Source: Pelorhabdus rhamnosifermentans
Lineage (GTDB): Bacteria > Bacillota > Negativicutes > UMGS1260
NCBI RefSeq assembly: GCF_018835585.1
Contig: NZ_JAHGVE010000034.1
Location: 1-35,842, forward strand
Direction of reading: 5' to 3'
Length of the DNA stretch: 35,842 nt
Translations under genes and position numbers: made by a program
Notes under the pieces: model-generated
The model's input: the letters and a program-made list of their open reading frames with translations, nothing else
What the model was told of the DNA's origin: nothing
Database searches by the model: none
Part shown: one piece after another, positions 6,416 to 13,481 of the stretch
How the letters are laid out: every line of letters begins with the position of its first letter
How positions within the stretch are numbered: the stretch's first letter is position 1

Positions 6416-6988
6416 ATGCAAAAGCCAGCTAACTGGGATACCGTGGAGGCATTTACAGGTGATTTTAAAACTCTTGCCCCTGGTGGATATGTTTGCAATA
6501 TAGTTCAAGCGAAAGAAGATACTACGCACACTGGCAAGAAGATGTTGATTTTGCTAATTGATATTGCCGAGGGAGAGTTTAAAGATTTTTACAGCCAACA
6601 GTATGAAAGAAAGCTAAAAATCAATTCAGAGGCAAAATGGCAGGGCGTATATAGGCAATTAACCGAGGGAAACAGTACAAGCTTTTTCAAGGGGCTTATA
6701 ACATCTATTGAAAATAGTAATCCCGGATATAAATGGGACTGGAATGAAAAAGCTTTAAAGGGAAAATTATTTGGCGGTGTTTTTGGACAAGAAGAATACC
6801 TTAACAATCAGGATGAAATCAAGGTATCAACCAAATGCGTAGCCATCAGAAGCGTTGATTCAATCAGAAAAAATGATTTCAAAGTCCCTGAAATAAAGAA
6901 AGTGATACAGGATGATTATGGACCGGATCCTTCGTTCGGATCACAGTTTGGAGCACAAGTATTCCCCGAAGAAGAAATTCCCTTTTAG
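6416..6988 (+). CDS. SSB-like protein (DUF669-type position)
   Basis: The 190-residue product begins MQKPANWDTVEAFTGDFKTL and ends FPEEEIPF (183-190), an acidic tip like the D-D-D-I-P-F tail with which bacterial SSB binds partner proteins. The middle (WDTVEAF..., GGYVCNIVQAKED, W-x-W-x-x-K-x-L-x-G-K) fits the phage DUF669-like family next to AAA_24 ATPases. It probably coats single-stranded DNA during phage replication and recombination. ATG 6416 is chosen for its 10-base distance from AAGGAG; ATG 6410 is the alternative. Confidence 0.75.
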   Translation: MQKPANWDTVEAFTGDFKTLAPGGYVCNIVQAKEDTTHTGKKMLILLIDIAEGEFKDFYSQQYERKLKINSEAKWQGVYRQLTEGNSTSFFKGLITSIENSNPGYKWDWNEKALKGKLFGGVFGQEEYLNNQDEIKVSTKCVAIRSVDSIRKNDFKVPEIKKVIQDDYGPDPSFGSQFGAQVFPEEEIPF

Positions 6989-6998
6989 GTGATGGCAT

Positions 6999-7211
6999 AT
7001 GAAGCGTTGCAGAATGTGCGGAAAAGAGATAACGGACGAGCTATCACGTGAGCGCGGATATGGTCCTATATGCTATGAGAAGCACTTAGAAGAAGTGAAG
7101 ATATTGCAATTAGAGCTGAACTTCAATAGCAGATTTAGGCCGGATATGCCGCACAGTGAACGGCAAAAGATTATTAATCAACTTTTATATGGGCAGTCGT
7201 CACAAAGATAG
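6999..7211 (+). CDS. Zinc-binding DUF6011-like small protein
   Basis: The N-terminus CRMCGKEITDELSRERGYGP with IC following matches the DUF6011 signature (C-x-x-C-G-x-x-[LI]-[TS]-D-x-x-S-x-x-R-G-x-G-P-x-C), a small zinc-binding domain common in phage early operons. The remaining 45 residues are helical and basic. 70 residues in total. The ribosome site is weak (GGTGATGG), so translation may be coupled to the SSB-like gene ending 10 bases before. Molecular role unknown. Confidence 0.7.
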   Translation: MKRCRMCGKEITDELSRERGYGPICYEKHLEEVKILQLELNFNSRFRPDMPHSERQKIINQLLYGQSSQR

Positions 7212-7278
7212 GCTGCCCTATCCTTTAAGAATTATGCGGGACTATTTTCGAGCGTAGAGATTTCAGGTAGGTGTAATT

Positions 7279-8055
7279 ATGGATATGTACCTTTTGTTCA
7301 ACTCATTCGAGGCATTCTGCGACGAATACGAGAGCTTCCCACAATTGGCAATGATCGTCTATTACAAATTAGTCAATAGATTTAATCGTCGTGGCTGGCC
7401 CGAACTATTAGCCTGCAGCAATCAGAGAATGATGCTTGCCTGCAGAATAAAGGATGAAGAAACCTATATTAAACATAGAAATTTGCTTAAACAATACGGT
7501 TTCATCGACTTTACGAGCGGGAAAAAAGGTTCTCCAACTAAATACAGTTTAAAAATAAACACTGGGTTGAATCGGGGTATTTCGCCAAGTGAAATGCCAA
7601 GTGTTTTGCCGAGTGAATTGCCGAGTGAAACACCGGAGCCAAAAAGAAAGGCCTTAATACATAAGACTAAAAAAAGAGTGTGTACACCTAAAGTTTGCTA
7701 CGCAGAACGGGTATACATGACGGAGCCGGAGCATGAAAAGCTTATTGCTGAATTTGGTACTGATGCCGTTGACTGGATGATAAATAAGCTTGATACATGG
7801 AAAGGGGCCAATGGTAAGCCAGCTAAAGATCGTGGCAGTGATTACTTGAAAATTCGTAATTGGGTTGTCAAGGCGTACGAAGAAGATGCTCAGAAAAAAG
7901 GAACATCACGCCAACAGAGCAGGGCGGCGAATATCGTGAAGTTGGCTAAGGCTGACTGCCCGAACTGTCATGGAACAGGCAAGGTAAAACTAAAGGATGA
8001 GTTTACAGGCCAAAACATTGAGTATACCTGTGACTGCTGCAAAATTGATCAATAG
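7279..8055 (+). CDS. Phage replication initiator (O/DnaD-like) with C-terminal zinc ribbon
   Basis: The 258-residue protein has an N-terminal winged-helix region (about 10-95), a low-complexity linker of PSE-type repeats (102-119), a DnaD-tail-like segment (EHEKLIAEFG, then DRGSDYLKIRNWVVKAYEED; about 150-202) and a C-terminal Cys cluster (CPNCHGTGK at 227-235 and CDCC at 251-254) that should bind zinc. This plan is that of replisome organisers of Firmicute phages. The linker is encoded by four 12-bp direct repeats, a likely origin. No DnaC-like loader is encoded next to it, so it probably recruits host helicase loading factors directly. Confidence 0.78.
   Translation: MDMYLLFNSFEAFCDEYESFPQLAMIVYYKLVNRFNRRGWPELLACSNQRMMLACRIKDEETYIKHRNLLKQYGFIDFTSGKKGSPTKYSLKINTGLNRGISPSEMPSVLPSELPSETPEPKRKALIHKTKKRVCTPKVCYAERVYMTEPEHEKLIAEFGTDAVDWMINKLDTWKGANGKPAKDRGSDYLKIRNWVVKAYEEDAQKKGTSRQQSRAANIVKLAKADCPNCHGTGKVKLKDEFTGQNIEYTCDCCKIDQ
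7584..7631 (+). repeat. Four tandem 12-bp iterons, probable origin of replication
   Basis: Units GCCAAGTGAAAT, GCCAAGTGTTTT, GCCGAGTGAATT and GCCGAGTGAAAC lie head to tail inside the replication initiator gene, with AT-rich sequence just upstream (about 7535-7565). Lambda and related phages keep origin iterons inside the initiator gene in the same way. The repeat is seen directly; origin function is inferred from this precedent. Confidence 0.75.
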
Positions 8056-8066
8056 GGGATGAAAAT

Positions 8067-8237
8067 ATGAAGCAAGTCGAGCGTGATCCAAAATGCGGTA
8101 TGTGCCGCTACGCGAATAGCATTAATTATCCCGGCAAGCTTGTCTGCTACGAGACAGAAGAACACCCTGGCGTAGCAATCAAGGTGAGCGAGAAACAGCA
8201 GGCATGCCGGAGATATAGGCCTGGTGACTATGAGTAA
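8067..8237 (+). CDS. Small cysteine-rich protein (56 aa)
   Basis: Frame of 56 residues, MKQVERDPKCGMCRYANSIN..., with CGMC at 10-13 and further Cys at 28 and 47, a likely zinc site. Start ATG 8067 follows GGGGATGAAAAT. The end overlaps the RusA gene by 8 bases. Function unknown; similar small Cys proteins are frequent in phage replication modules. Confidence 0.6.
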   Translation: MKQVERDPKCGMCRYANSINYPGKLVCYETEEHPGVAIKVSEKQQACRRYRPGDYE

Positions 8238-8598
8238 ACTGATTATACCCGGCAGGCCAGCTACGAAGAAGAATTCAAGCCGAATTGTACGGATGGGAAA
8301 ACGAAGAGCGATATTGCCAAGTGAGGCGTTTGAGCGGTATCAAGATGAAGCACTATTGCATCTGAAAAAGTACAAGCAAAATTATGATGGCCCGGTGCAT
8401 GTATGCTGCCGCTATTGGTTGCCGGACAAAAGATGGTGGCCAGATTTAGTGGGGCTGCTACAAGCAACATCAGACATACTTGAAAAGGCCGGAATACTTG
8501 AAAATGATAGGCTTATTGAGGATTATGATGGCAGTCGAATAGTCGGGCTGGACAAGCAGAATCCGAGGGCTGAAATTGAAATTTTGAGGGTGGTGTGA
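8230..8598 (+). CDS. rusA: Holliday junction resolvase RusA family
   Basis: The 122-residue protein starts MSKLIIPGRPATKKNSSRI, the RusA opening, and carries conserved acidic residues at about D72, D82 and D93 (WWPDLVGLLQATSDILEKAG, then LENDRLIED). RusA resolves branched DNA to clear junctions before packaging. Length is normal. ATG 8230 is preferred over GTG 8224. It sits after the initiator gene, the usual place in Firmicute phages. Confidence 0.9.
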   Translation: MSKLIIPGRPATKKNSSRIVRMGKRRAILPSEAFERYQDEALLHLKKYKQNYDGPVHVCCRYWLPDKRWWPDLVGLLQATSDILEKAGILENDRLIEDYDGSRIVGLDKQNPRAEIEILRVV

Positions 8599-8601
8599 GG
8601 A

Positions 8602-9030
8602 ATGAATACTTACAAAATGGAAGTTCGAGGTCTTACAACTATTCCATATCAAGCAGTAGCCGATACTCCCGGACAGGCAAAATATCAGTGCTACAAGTAT
8701 TTTACAGACGAATTAAGCTATGATCTTGGATTTGATGATTTTTTTAAACGAATTGAGTATTGCCGAAAAATTGGCGGATTTAAGCCACGTGATCTTTTTG
8801 GAGATTGGGGAACGTTTGATCGGATGAAACAAGCACGCGATATTGAGTTTGCTTATATGGGAATGCGTATAGAAGTTTGCGGGAAAAGGGGAACCATTGT
8901 TGGTAGCAATTCGAGTTTGAGTCTTGATGTGGTAATGGATGGGACATGTTGGACAGAAAATTGTCATCCTTGGTACAGGACAAAGTATTTTGACCGAAAA
9001 GGCAATGTGATTCGTGAATTTAAAAACTGA
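8602..9030 (+). CDS. Phage protein of unknown function
   Basis: The 142-residue protein has an N-terminal alpha/beta stretch (YKMEVRGLTTIPYQAVADTP, then Y-F-T-D-E-L) and a C-terminal small beta segment (MGMRIEVCGKRGTIVGSNSS, NCHPWYRTKYFDRKGN) that looks like an SH3-like barrel. I do not recognise a named family. GGTGGTGTGAGG precedes the start and the gene follows RusA by 3 bases, so it is part of the early operon. Confidence 0.6.
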   Translation: MNTYKMEVRGLTTIPYQAVADTPGQAKYQCYKYFTDELSYDLGFDDFFKRIEYCRKIGGFKPRDLFGDWGTFDRMKQARDIEFAYMGMRIEVCGKRGTIVGSNSSLSLDVVMDGTCWTENCHPWYRTKYFDRKGNVIREFKN

Positions 9031-9043
9031 GGGTGGTGTGAGT

Positions 9044-9439
9044 ATGTATAGTCAAATAGCTATTGATGTTGCTACTGATAGGGCAAAGACTTTGCATTGG
9101 GGATGGTTTGGATATAAAAAGGAAAACGGTCATGATGTTGCATCGTGTGGTGATAAACGCCGTTGTAAAAATAATCATCGTAAATGTGAATGTTGGGAAG
9201 AAGCTGATGTGTGCGAACGTCCTATGACCTGCCGTGAAAAGGCTGATTATAGGCTATGGTGCGAATTTGTTTTGCATGGTTGGGAGAAGAAACCGGATAA
9301 ATTGAGAACAAGAAGAATTCGGCGGATATTCGAAACAGAATATAGAAAGACCTCAAAAATATGTAAAGGTTGTACGGAATGCTTTTGTATGGTTAATGAG
9401 GTAATGAATCCGGATTGCAAGCAAGTTAAGGCGGTGTAG
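9044..9439 (+). CDS. Cysteine-rich phage protein of unknown function
   Basis: 131 residues with about thirteen cysteines, several in paired form (CECWEE, CKGC, CFC), suggesting one or more zinc or iron-sulfur sites. ATG 9044 is chosen because GGGTGGTGTGAG precedes it; the frame extends a little further upstream into the previous gene. No family recognised. An in-frame 16-codon frame at 9443 downstream is too short to call. Confidence 0.55.
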   Translation: MYSQIAIDVATDRAKTLHWGWFGYKKENGHDVASCGDKRRCKNNHRKCECWEEADVCERPMTCREKADYRLWCEFVLHGWEKKPDKLRTRRIRRIFETEYRKTSKICKGCTECFCMVNEVMNPDCKQVKAV

Positions 9440-9517
9440 ACCATGGCAGGAAGTAAAGGATATGCAGTAGTGCGGAGCGGTATGAGTTGTTAAAAGTTAA
9501 GCGATGGAGGCGAGAAC

Positions 9518-9733
9518 GTGAGTGAAGGAAGATGTGATTCAAAATTTCCTTGCGGTGGTGATTGCTGGTTAAATGTAGCCGGAGATTACGCATTTTGGGA
9601 AATGATTGCAAATAGATGCACCGGAACATTGGAAGAGCAGAAAATTAATGATGATTATTTTAATGGGCGGATAACGGAAAAACAGATTTTGAATTTTTAT
9701 GGATTAGAAACAACTCAAACAAAGGGGGCGTGA
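9518..9733 (+). CDS. Small phage protein of unknown function
   Basis: 71 residues from a GTG start with a clear GGAGGCGAG ribosome site. The N-terminus (SEGRCDSKFPCGGDCWLNVAG) carries three cysteines in a short loop; the rest is helical and acidic. No recognised family. It is one of a run of small cysteine-containing early proteins. Confidence 0.55.
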   Translation: MSEGRCDSKFPCGGDCWLNVAGDYAFWEMIANRCTGTLEEQKINDDYFNGRITEKQILNFYGLETTQTKGA

Positions 9734-9742
9734 ACAGATTTG

Positions 9743-9889
9743 ATGATATGTGATTTATGCAAGACAACTTTACATCCGTTAGATGCCCATATGGGATATA
9801 TAGACGGAAAGTTGGTATGTACTCATATTGACTGCTGGAATGGACATTACGCAAAAGAAATTGCAATAGAAAAAGCCAGGACCTGCTAG
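9743..9889 (+). CDS. Small zinc-finger-like protein (48 aa)
   Basis: Frame of 48 residues, MICDLCKTTLHPLDAHMGYI, then VCTHIDCWNGHYA, with CxxC and CxxxxC pairs plus histidines, likely a single zinc knuckle. AAGGGGGCG lies 13 bases upstream; a TTG one codon earlier is possible. It completes the run of small cysteine proteins before the PAPS-reductase-like gene. Confidence 0.55.
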   Translation: MICDLCKTTLHPLDAHMGYIDGKLVCTHIDCWNGHYAKEIAIEKARTC

Positions 9890-9964
9890 GCCCTGGTTGG
9901 AGAGAGAAAAAATTACATTTATAGTATGCCTTGGAAATTGGCTTTTATGCATGGGGGTGAGCAC

Positions 9965-10825
9965 GTGTTGACTGAAAAAACATTGTTCGGCAACGTCGAT
10001 AAAGTCCAGACAGCGATTGACCGGATAAAGCAGTTTGAGCCGCCAGAAGGGTACTATGTTGCGTTTAGTGGTGGGAAAGATTCATGTGTTGTGCTGGACT
10101 TGGTTAAACGGGCCGGAGTGAAATACGATGCTCATTATAATTTAACGACTGTTGATCCGCCTGAGTTGGTCTATTTTATTCGGGATAATTTCAGAGTTAC
10201 AGGCAGAAGAATTCGGTATCGTCAACGTCTTAAAGCAGCTAGATTAATGGGACGAAAATCGCCAAGACCATTTTTAACTATCAATGTTCATAAGCCAAAA
10301 GAAACAATGTGGCAACTAATTGTAAAAAAGAGAATACCGCCTCTACGCCATATGCGATATTGTTGCGCGATACTTAAAGAGGGCGGAGGTAAAGGACGGA
10401 TCGTTATAACAGGCGTAAGATGGGCCGAGTCAGCTAGAAGAGCAAAAAGAAGAATGGTCGAGCAGTGCAATAGAGATAATTCAAAGCAATATTTGCATCC
10501 AATAATTGATTGGTCAGAAGACGATGTTTGGCAATATATTCATCAAAACAAAGTTCCATATTGCAGTCTATATGATGAAGGGTTCAAAAGACTTGGCTGT
10601 GTTTTGTGTCCATATGCGCGAGGGCAAAATAAGCAACTAGAACTAAAAAGATGGCCTAAAATAGCTGATGCTTATAAAAGGGCTTGCGTAAAAGCTTTTA
10701 ATAAAGCGGTTGCAGATGGTCTTGTACAACGAAATTGGAAATCTGGTGAGGATATGTATGAATGGTGGATTGCTGGCAAATCCAGCGTAAAACAAAATCC
10801 GGACCAGACGGTTATTTTCGAATGA
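9965..10825 (+). CDS. PAPS-reductase-family protein (PP-loop, iron-sulfur-type cysteines)
   Basis: The PP-loop SGGKDS (residues 35-40) identifies an adenylate-activating enzyme of the PAPS reductase/DndC superfamily, with GVRWAESARRAKRR (150-163) as the family's second signature. Four cysteines (C133-C134 and C212-x-x-C215) are placed as in members binding a [4Fe-4S] cluster. Phages rarely need sulfate assimilation, so a role in sulfur modification of DNA or RNA, or anti-restriction, is plausible; this is inference. Start at GTG 9965 or TTG 9968 next to GGGGGTGAG; the ATG at 9926 has no good site. Last gene of the early operon. Confidence 0.82.
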   Translation: MLTEKTLFGNVDKVQTAIDRIKQFEPPEGYYVAFSGGKDSCVVLDLVKRAGVKYDAHYNLTTVDPPELVYFIRDNFRVTGRRIRYRQRLKAARLMGRKSPRPFLTINVHKPKETMWQLIVKKRIPPLRHMRYCCAILKEGGGKGRIVITGVRWAESARRAKRRMVEQCNRDNSKQYLHPIIDWSEDDVWQYIHQNKVPYCSLYDEGFKRLGCVLCPYARGQNKQLELKRWPKIADAYKRACVKAFNKAVADGLVQRNWKSGEDMYEWWIAGKSSVKQNPDQTVIFE

Positions 10826-11032
10826 CATGGAAAAGCCAGAGCTATATATCCGGTGAGAAAATAGCTCTGGCAATTCATTAGGAAAATGGACAGGTTTTCC
10901 GTTTATATGATGTCCGAAGGTAACAATATTATACATGGAAAAGCCAGAGCCCACCTGACCAGGTAACTCTGGCTATCCACTGAAAAATTAGGAGTTTCCG
11001 TTTATAGGATACCCGAAGATAAAAGTATTATG
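10826..11032. repeat. Imperfect tandem duplication (about 100 bp, two copies) with hairpins
   Basis: Copy 1 (10826-10933) and copy 2 (10934-11032) share a start, CATGGAAAAGCCAGAGC, and a tail, TTTCCGTTTATA-x-GAT...CCGAAG...TAA...TATTAT. Each contains a hairpin: GCCAGAGCTAT/ATAGCTCTGGC (10835-10871) and GCCAGAG/CTCTGGC (10943-10973). Loops differ while stems are kept. On the minus strand each hairpin is followed by TTTTCC, terminator-like. No convincing gene lies in 10826-11046. Confidence 0.75.
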
Positions 11033-11046
11033 CGGGAGGGGTTAGC

Positions 11047-11121
11047 GTGAAAGAGCACAGCTTCCATGGAAAAGGGCTTGATAAGAAAGTCTTGCAATCT
11101 ACTGGCGGTCAGCGGGTGTAG
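11047..11121 (+). CDS. Possible 24-residue peptide
   Basis: GTG start with a strong GGGAGGGG site and a 24-residue polar, basic product (MKEHSFHGKGLDKKVLQSTG...). It fills the space between the hairpin repeats and the convergent terminator. Only the ribosome site supports it; it may be a gene remnant. Confidence 0.25.
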   Translation: MKEHSFHGKGLDKKVLQSTGGQRV

Positions 11122-11128
11122 GCGCGAT

Positions 11129-11154
11129 AAAAAAAAGCCCGGTTTCTACCGGGC
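11129..11154 (-). terminator. Intrinsic terminator of the minus-strand exported-protein gene
   Basis: GCCCGG/CCGGGC stem with a 6-base loop, followed on the minus strand by eight T residues, 9 bases after the stop codon of the gene at 11163-11693. Confidence 0.92.
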
Positions 11155-11162
11155 AATCGAGT

Positions 11163-11693
11163 TTAAGATTTAAGTTCTAATGTTTTTACCATTTCATCGA
11201 ATAGGGGCAAGTCCTTGTAGTTATCTTTGCCCATACGGCATACTACCATAAAAACCCTATCTTCTTCTTTTATTAAGTAGCATGCACAATAACGTGATTC
11301 GCCAATAAGAAAATAAAATAACCGCTTACAATTGGGACTTAAATCATCAATTTGCTGTTCGGCATTATTAGGGTTATTTTTAAAATCTACTATATAATTT
11401 TCAAGATATTTATTGTAATCTTCATTTTTTTTTAGTTGCCACGTACCGATAAAAAATCCATTATCTTCAGGTGAGAACCCATATAATGTAATTTCATTTC
11501 TGTATTCACTGTACATTGATTGATATGTCCAAACCTTTGGAACAGTAATACGATAATGTGGAGTTTCACAAATTACAGCCGGTTTTCCTTGTAGTGTAGT
11601 ATCAGTCGGCGTAAATGTTGGTTTTGGATTCTCAGCAAATGCAAGTGCTGGAACTAAGAATAAAACTAAGAAGACTAAATAAATACGTTTCAA
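11163..11693 (-). CDS. Exported cargo protein of unknown function (moron)
   Basis: I place the start at TTG 11693, seven bases from a perfect AGGAGG, giving a 176-residue protein with a textbook signal peptide (MKRIYLVFLVLFLVPALAFA, cleavage before EN). The mature domain is mixed alpha/beta with three cysteines and ends DEMVKTLELKS; it resembles small PsbP/DUF-type exported proteins (YRITVPKVWTYQS...) only loosely. The gene opposes the flanking phage genes and has its own sigma-H-like promoter and strong terminator: a self-contained cargo unit. Confidence 0.75.
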   Translation of the reverse strand: MKRIYLVFLVLFLVPALAFAENPKPTFTPTDTTLQGKPAVICETPHYRITVPKVWTYQSMYSEYRNEITLYGFSPEDNGFFIGTWQLKKNEDYNKYLENYIVDFKNNPNNAEQQIDDLSPNCKRLFYFLIGESRYCACYLIKEEDRVFMVVCRMGKDNYKDLPLFDEMVKTLELKS

Positions 11694-11782
11694 GTTAATA
11701 CCTCCTGTTTGATAATCAGTAGTTTGAGCAGGGGTGCGCAAGTAATAAAAAGTAAAGCATTTTTATGAGCTTTATAAATTTA

Positions 11783-11809
11783 ATTCAATTTGACAGTATA
11801 AACTCCTTT
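11783..11809 (-). promoter_or_regulatory. Sigma-H-like promoter for the 11693 gene
   Basis: On the minus strand: AAAGGAGTT, 11 bases, ATTGAAT. This fits RnAGGAwWW-N11-RnnGAAT except for one base (G at the w position). It lies about 90 bases before the TTG start. It overlaps a divergent TTGACA element on the plus strand. Confidence 0.5.
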
Positions 11810-11820
11810 AGGAATATAGT
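11790..11820 (+). promoter_or_regulatory. Candidate sigma-A promoter for the activator operon
   Basis: TTGACA at 11790-11795 with TATAGT at 11815-11820 (19-base spacer) or AATATA at 11813 (17). It would drive the small gene at 11892 and the ArpU-like gene. An inverted repeat TTGTA-AAA-TACAA follows (about 11847-11859) and could be an operator. Confidence 0.45.
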
Positions 11821-11891
11821 CACGTTATTCTAATTTTAGTATATTTTGTAAAATACAAGAAAGTACAAATACGTGCTGAGGAGGCAAAGTC

Positions 11892-12053
11892 ATGAGCCCA
11901 TGCATTACACGCAAAGCAACAGCAGCCGAGCTGGCAGAACTGGACAAGCTGCCGAAGCCGAGAGAGCCTATACATTACGACAGAAGGCCGATATTCAGGC
12001 GAGGCGATAAAGGACATATAAAGACAGCCGGAAGCGGTTGGTACGTCAGATAA
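11892..12053 (+). CDS. Small basic protein (53 aa)
   Basis: Frame of 53 residues with a clear GGAGG site and ATG at 11892. The product is rich in Arg, Lys and Pro (MSPCITRKATAAELAELDKL...). It precedes the ArpU-like activator and may be a small regulatory protein. No family recognised. Confidence 0.55.
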   Translation: MSPCITRKATAAELAELDKLPKPREPIHYDRRPIFRRGDKGHIKTAGSGWYVR

Positions 12054-12118
12054 AGCAACAGCAGGCACGTTGGGGAGCGTGTCTGCTTTGGTGCGTAAAT
12101 CATGAGGAGGGGATTGGT

Positions 12119-12574
12119 ATGGATTGTATTAGAGAGGCAGAAAATTATTTGCGGTACTATAGGGATTTAAAGAAAAGCGTTGAGCATGCCGATACAATGA
12201 TTGCTAGGCTTACTTGGCAGACGGTGCCAAAAGGGGCAGGAGTGGCACAGATGGAAGCTACAGGAATTCATGCAGGGCGCCCTGTGAATACGCTTAATCA
12301 GTTTTATCAGTTACAAAAATGGCAGGAAATGCGTGAGAATACGTTAGTTGAAGTGGCCAGAGTTGATAAGGAGCTAGATTCGATATGTGAGGACCTTGGC
12401 TGTGAGCGGTACAAGGATGTTTTGGTTATGTGGTATGTGGAGAAGTTGAGTAAAGAAGAGATTGCAGAAGCAATAGGATATAGTCACAGGCAATCTGCTT
12501 ATGAAATTCGAAATAAGGCGATTAAAAAGTTTGCTGTAACTCTATTTGGAATTGAAGCCCTTCGGGCTATATAA
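12119..12574 (+). CDS. Late transcription activator, ArpU/RinA-like
   Basis: The ATG at 12119 (GAGGAGGGG site) gives 151 residues, the usual size for this group. The N-terminal half is helical (REAENYLRYYRDLKKS, then QFYQLQKWQEMRENT); residues about 100-140 form a sigma-70-region-4-like helix-turn-helix (MWYVEKLSKEEIAEAIGYSH then RQSAYEIRNKAIKKF). ArpU/RinA proteins switch on packaging and virion genes. The gene sits at the boundary between early and late regions with a probable late promoter immediately after its stop codon. Confidence 0.8.
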   Translation: MDCIREAENYLRYYRDLKKSVEHADTMIARLTWQTVPKGAGVAQMEATGIHAGRPVNTLNQFYQLQKWQEMRENTLVEVARVDKELDSICEDLGCERYKDVLVMWYVEKLSKEEIAEAIGYSHRQSAYEIRNKAIKKFAVTLFGIEALRAI

Positions 12575-12627
12575 GGCGACAAATTGGCGACACTTTTTTG
12601 ACTTTGGCTGTGGTAGAATTGTAGTAT
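12575..12627 (+). promoter_or_regulatory. Probable activator-dependent late promoter
   Basis: Direct repeat GGCGACA at 12575 and 12586 (11 bp apart, one helical turn) lies just before TTGACT (12598-12603), an 18-base spacer and TAGTAT (12622-12627). Repeated sites one turn apart beside a -35 are what an activator would bind; the ArpU-like gene ends at 12574. Role inferred from position. Confidence 0.6.
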
Positions 12628-12638
12628 CGAAGAATAGG

Positions 12639-12665
12639 AAGGGCGGCCAATAGATAGCCCTTTTG
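12639..12665 (+). terminator. Promoter-proximal terminator-like hairpin
   Basis: AAGGGC (12639-12644) pairs with GCCCTT (12657-12662), followed by TTTTG. It lies about 15-30 bases after the presumed late start point, a position suited to antitermination or attenuation. Stem is short. Confidence 0.4.
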
Positions 12666-12765
12666 TCTCAAAGGGATATATTCCCTCTTGGAGAATTTAT
12701 AATATAGAGGAATTGCTTGTTATAGAATACGTGTAATCAACTACTATCGAATTTGTGGAGGAATA

Positions 12766-13344
12766 GTGGAAGAAAAAAATATTCAAGTTACAGTAAAAGT
12801 AGAACTACAAGACTATTTAAAATTTGCTAAGTTGTCTGGTGCAAAATGTCTTTATATATTTTATGGATTTTTTATCTGTTTAATAATAGAAAATATAATT
12901 GAAAAAGACATCAGTAGCTTAATTCTTATTCTTATACTTTTTGTTGGTTATGAAATTTATTATAGAATATCTCTTAAGAAAAGCTTTGAATCAAATAAGT
13001 TAAATCAAAAAGAAGAAGTATTTAAATTTACTGAAAGAGGTATAGAAATTATTAAAATTGATGGTAGTAGTAATTTAAATATTAAATGGGATGAATTATA
13101 CGGCATAAAACACAGTAAAGATATTTTGTATTTAATGACGGGAAGTTCTTCGGGATATGTAATTCCAAAAAAATTATTGGATGCAGAGCAAATTGCCGAT
13201 TTAGAGGGACTAATTAAGGATAAGTTGGATTTTAAATTGTTAAAAAAGGTAAAGCGTTTTAAATATTTATGCATTGGTGTATCGATACAGATTTTGGCAA
13301 TTGTTTTATTGGCAGTCTTGAAAATTATTTCAAGTTATTTTTAA
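12766..13344 (+). CDS. YcxB-like membrane protein (cargo)
   Basis: The 192-residue protein has two adjacent hydrophobic helices near the N-terminus (about 29-45 and 50-66), a soluble domain with EEVFKFTERGIEIIKIDGSS and NIKWDELYGIKHSKDILYLM, typical of the YcxB-like domain, and an extra C-terminal membrane helix (about 167-190). Function of the family is unknown. GTG start with GTGGAGGAAT. The gene is AT-rich compared with the flanking phage genes and lies between the late promoter and terminase, where cargo genes cluster. Confidence 0.75.
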   Translation: MEEKNIQVTVKVELQDYLKFAKLSGAKCLYIFYGFFICLIIENIIEKDISSLILILILFVGYEIYYRISLKKSFESNKLNQKEEVFKFTERGIEIIKIDGSSNLNIKWDELYGIKHSKDILYLMTGSSSGYVIPKKLLDAEQIADLEGLIKDKLDFKLLKKVKRFKYLCIGVSIQILAIVLLAVLKIISSYF

Positions 13345-13390
13345 AGAACACTGGTTATAGTTGCGCATTGTCTTGACTCGCTAAGTTATA

Positions 13391-13414
13391 GGCTGCTCAG
13401 ATGAGCGGCCTTTT
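13391..13414 (+). terminator. Terminator after the YcxB-like gene
   Basis: GGCTGCTCA / TGAGCGGCC stem with a tiny loop, then TTTT. It directly precedes the sigma-H-like promoter at 13421. Confidence 0.7.
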
Positions 13415-13420
13415 GTATTT

Positions 13421-13447
13421 GCAGGAAATTGTTTCCTTTTGCCGAAT
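13421..13447 (+). promoter_or_regulatory. Sigma-H-like promoter (perfect consensus)
   Basis: GCAGGAAAT, 11 bases, GCCGAAT: an exact match to RnAGGAwWW-N11-RnnGAAT, the Bacillus sigma-H consensus. About 35 bases upstream of the TTG start at 13482. Confidence 0.7.
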
Positions 13448-13481
13448 AGTGTATAAAAATATTGAAAGGAGAGGATCAATC

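Noticed and set aside
9443-9493. A 16-codon frame after the cysteine-rich gene
   Set aside because: Too short, no recognisable motif and poor ribosome site.
10886-10966. A 26-codon frame (MDRFSVYMMSEGNNII...) across the tandem hairpins
   Set aside because: Weak ribosome site, and the second copy of the repeat lacks an equivalent start. Some similarity at peptide level (SVY...E...I) keeps a decayed small gene possible, but structure explains the repeat better.
10826-11032. CRISPR-like array
   Set aside because: Only two copies, 100 bp long, imperfect, with no regular spacers and no cas genes in the window.
12706-12728. Fifth sigma-H promoter for the YcxB-like gene
   Set aside because: Both elements are present but only 7 bases apart instead of 11-12, so it should not be recognised.
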